Source: Halieaceae bacterium
Lineage (GTDB): Bacteria > Pseudomonadota > Gammaproteobacteria > Pseudomonadales > Halieaceae
Assembly: GCA_018666055.1 (NCBI GenBank)
Contig: JABJAS010000157.1
Coordinates: 1 to 5,431, forward strand
Length of the DNA: 5,431 nucleotides
Direction: 5' to 3'
The position numbers and the translations under genes were made by a program. A model generated the notes under the pieces. That model made no database searches, had not been told where the DNA came from, and was given only the letters and a program-made list of their open reading frames with translations. This document shows positions 4,992-5,431 of the stretch, one piece after another (the stretch's first letter is position 1; each line of letters starts with the position of its first letter).

Positions 4992-5431
4992 TGAGCGCGT
5001 GCTAACTGTTGCGCGTCGCGCAGGCTGGCCAGCTGCTGAGTCGTTTGGCGTATCGATGCCAGGTAATGCGGCAGGGCGGCATCTGATAGGGAGCGCGCCT
5101 TGGGTAGGATCTTGTGCACAGTGCGGGGATTGCGGTGCACGCCGTTGACGAGAAACTCATAATGCAAATGCGGTCCAGTGGCGGCACCGGTTGAGCCAAC
5201 GGTGCCGATGACTTCGCCTTGCTTAACTCGGGCTCCTTTTTTCACCTGCAGTCGATGCAGGTGCAGGTAGTGCGTTTCAAATTGTTCGCCATGTTGAATA
5301 AAAATATAATTGCCATTGGGTCGGGTATAGCCCGCCTCAATAACGCGTCCGTCGCCCGCTGCGTAAACCGGCGTGCCACGGGATGCGGCATAGTCAGTGC
5401 CGCGATGGGGCCGCTGGGTTTTGTAGATGGG
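4988..5431 (-). CDS. M23 (LytM) family metallopeptidase, C-terminal part (cut by window edge)
   Basis: Likely periplasmic or membrane-anchored zinc endopeptidase that cuts peptidoglycan cross-links. The window holds the last 147 residues; the reading frame is open to the right edge. Zinc ligands are visible: His9 and Asp13 in PHRGTDYAA (8-16 of the fragment) and His90 in GPHLHYEF (86-93, HxH). THYLHL (53-58) holds the further catalytic-site His. VKKGARVKQGEVIGTVGSTG (63-82) is the typical beta-strand segment. After the domain comes a 50-residue tail ending LASIRQTTQQLASLRDAQQL, probably helical. An ATG at 5245 would start inside the catalytic domain and omit the HxxxD motif, so the true start lies outside the window. 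It overlaps anmK by four bases. It belongs with MepM-like enzymes by domain, but the subfamily cannot be fixed without the N-terminal half. Confidence 0.93.
   Translation of the reverse strand, partial: PIYKTQRPHRGTDYAASRGTPVYAAGDGRVIEAGYTRPNGNYIFIQHGEQFETHYLHLHRLQVKKGARVKQGEVIGTVGSTGAATGPHLHYEFLVNGVHRNPRTVHKILPKARSLSDAALPHYLASIRQTTQQLASLRDAQQLARAQ

Noticed and set aside
4988..5245. Short 85-residue M23 protein starting at the ATG at 5245
   Set aside because: The same frame stays open to the window edge and encodes the HxxxD zinc motif upstream, so this ATG is internal.

Overview
This window is a compact, conserved housekeeping stretch of a gammaproteobacterial chromosome. The gene content and order (hemJ, argC, a DUF6776-type protein, a bactofilin, erpA, then anmK and an M23 peptidase on the other strand) closely resemble, from memory, the argC-erpA-anmK neighbourhood of pseudomonads and related marine gammaproteobacteria. 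The base composition looks moderately GC-rich by eye, and all proteins read as intact gammaproteobacterial family members. I cannot name the genus. No mobile element, tRNA, rRNA, CRISPR array or prophage is visible.

Layout. On the minus strand at the left are two haem-biosynthesis genes: hemJ-type protoporphyrinogen oxidase (945-517) and, 69 bases downstream, the start of hemL (447 down to the window edge; first 149 residues). Divergent from hemJ runs a plus-strand series: argC (arginine synthesis), a membrane-anchored coiled-coil DUF6776 protein, a bactofilin cytoskeletal protein, and erpA (A-type Fe-S carrier). The first three are tightly spaced and probably co-transcribed. erpA follows a 113-base gap holding a candidate promoter, an 8-bp inverted repeat and an IscR-like site. 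After a 156-base convergent spacer come anmK and, overlapping it by four bases, the C-terminal half of an M23 (LytM) endopeptidase, both on the minus strand.

Functional themes. Haem synthesis (hemL, hemJ) and Fe-S delivery (erpA) flank arginine synthesis. The envelope theme covers the M23 peptidase (cell-wall cutting), AnmK (recycling of the anhydro-muropeptide sugar), bactofilin (a scaffold often linked to M23 enzymes elsewhere) and the DUF6776 membrane protein. The most speculative but useful idea is that the DUF6776 protein is a membrane partner of the adjacent bactofilin. I see no strong case for a wholly undescribed system here; the novelty lies in the uncharacterised DUF6776 gene and in several intergenic symmetries.
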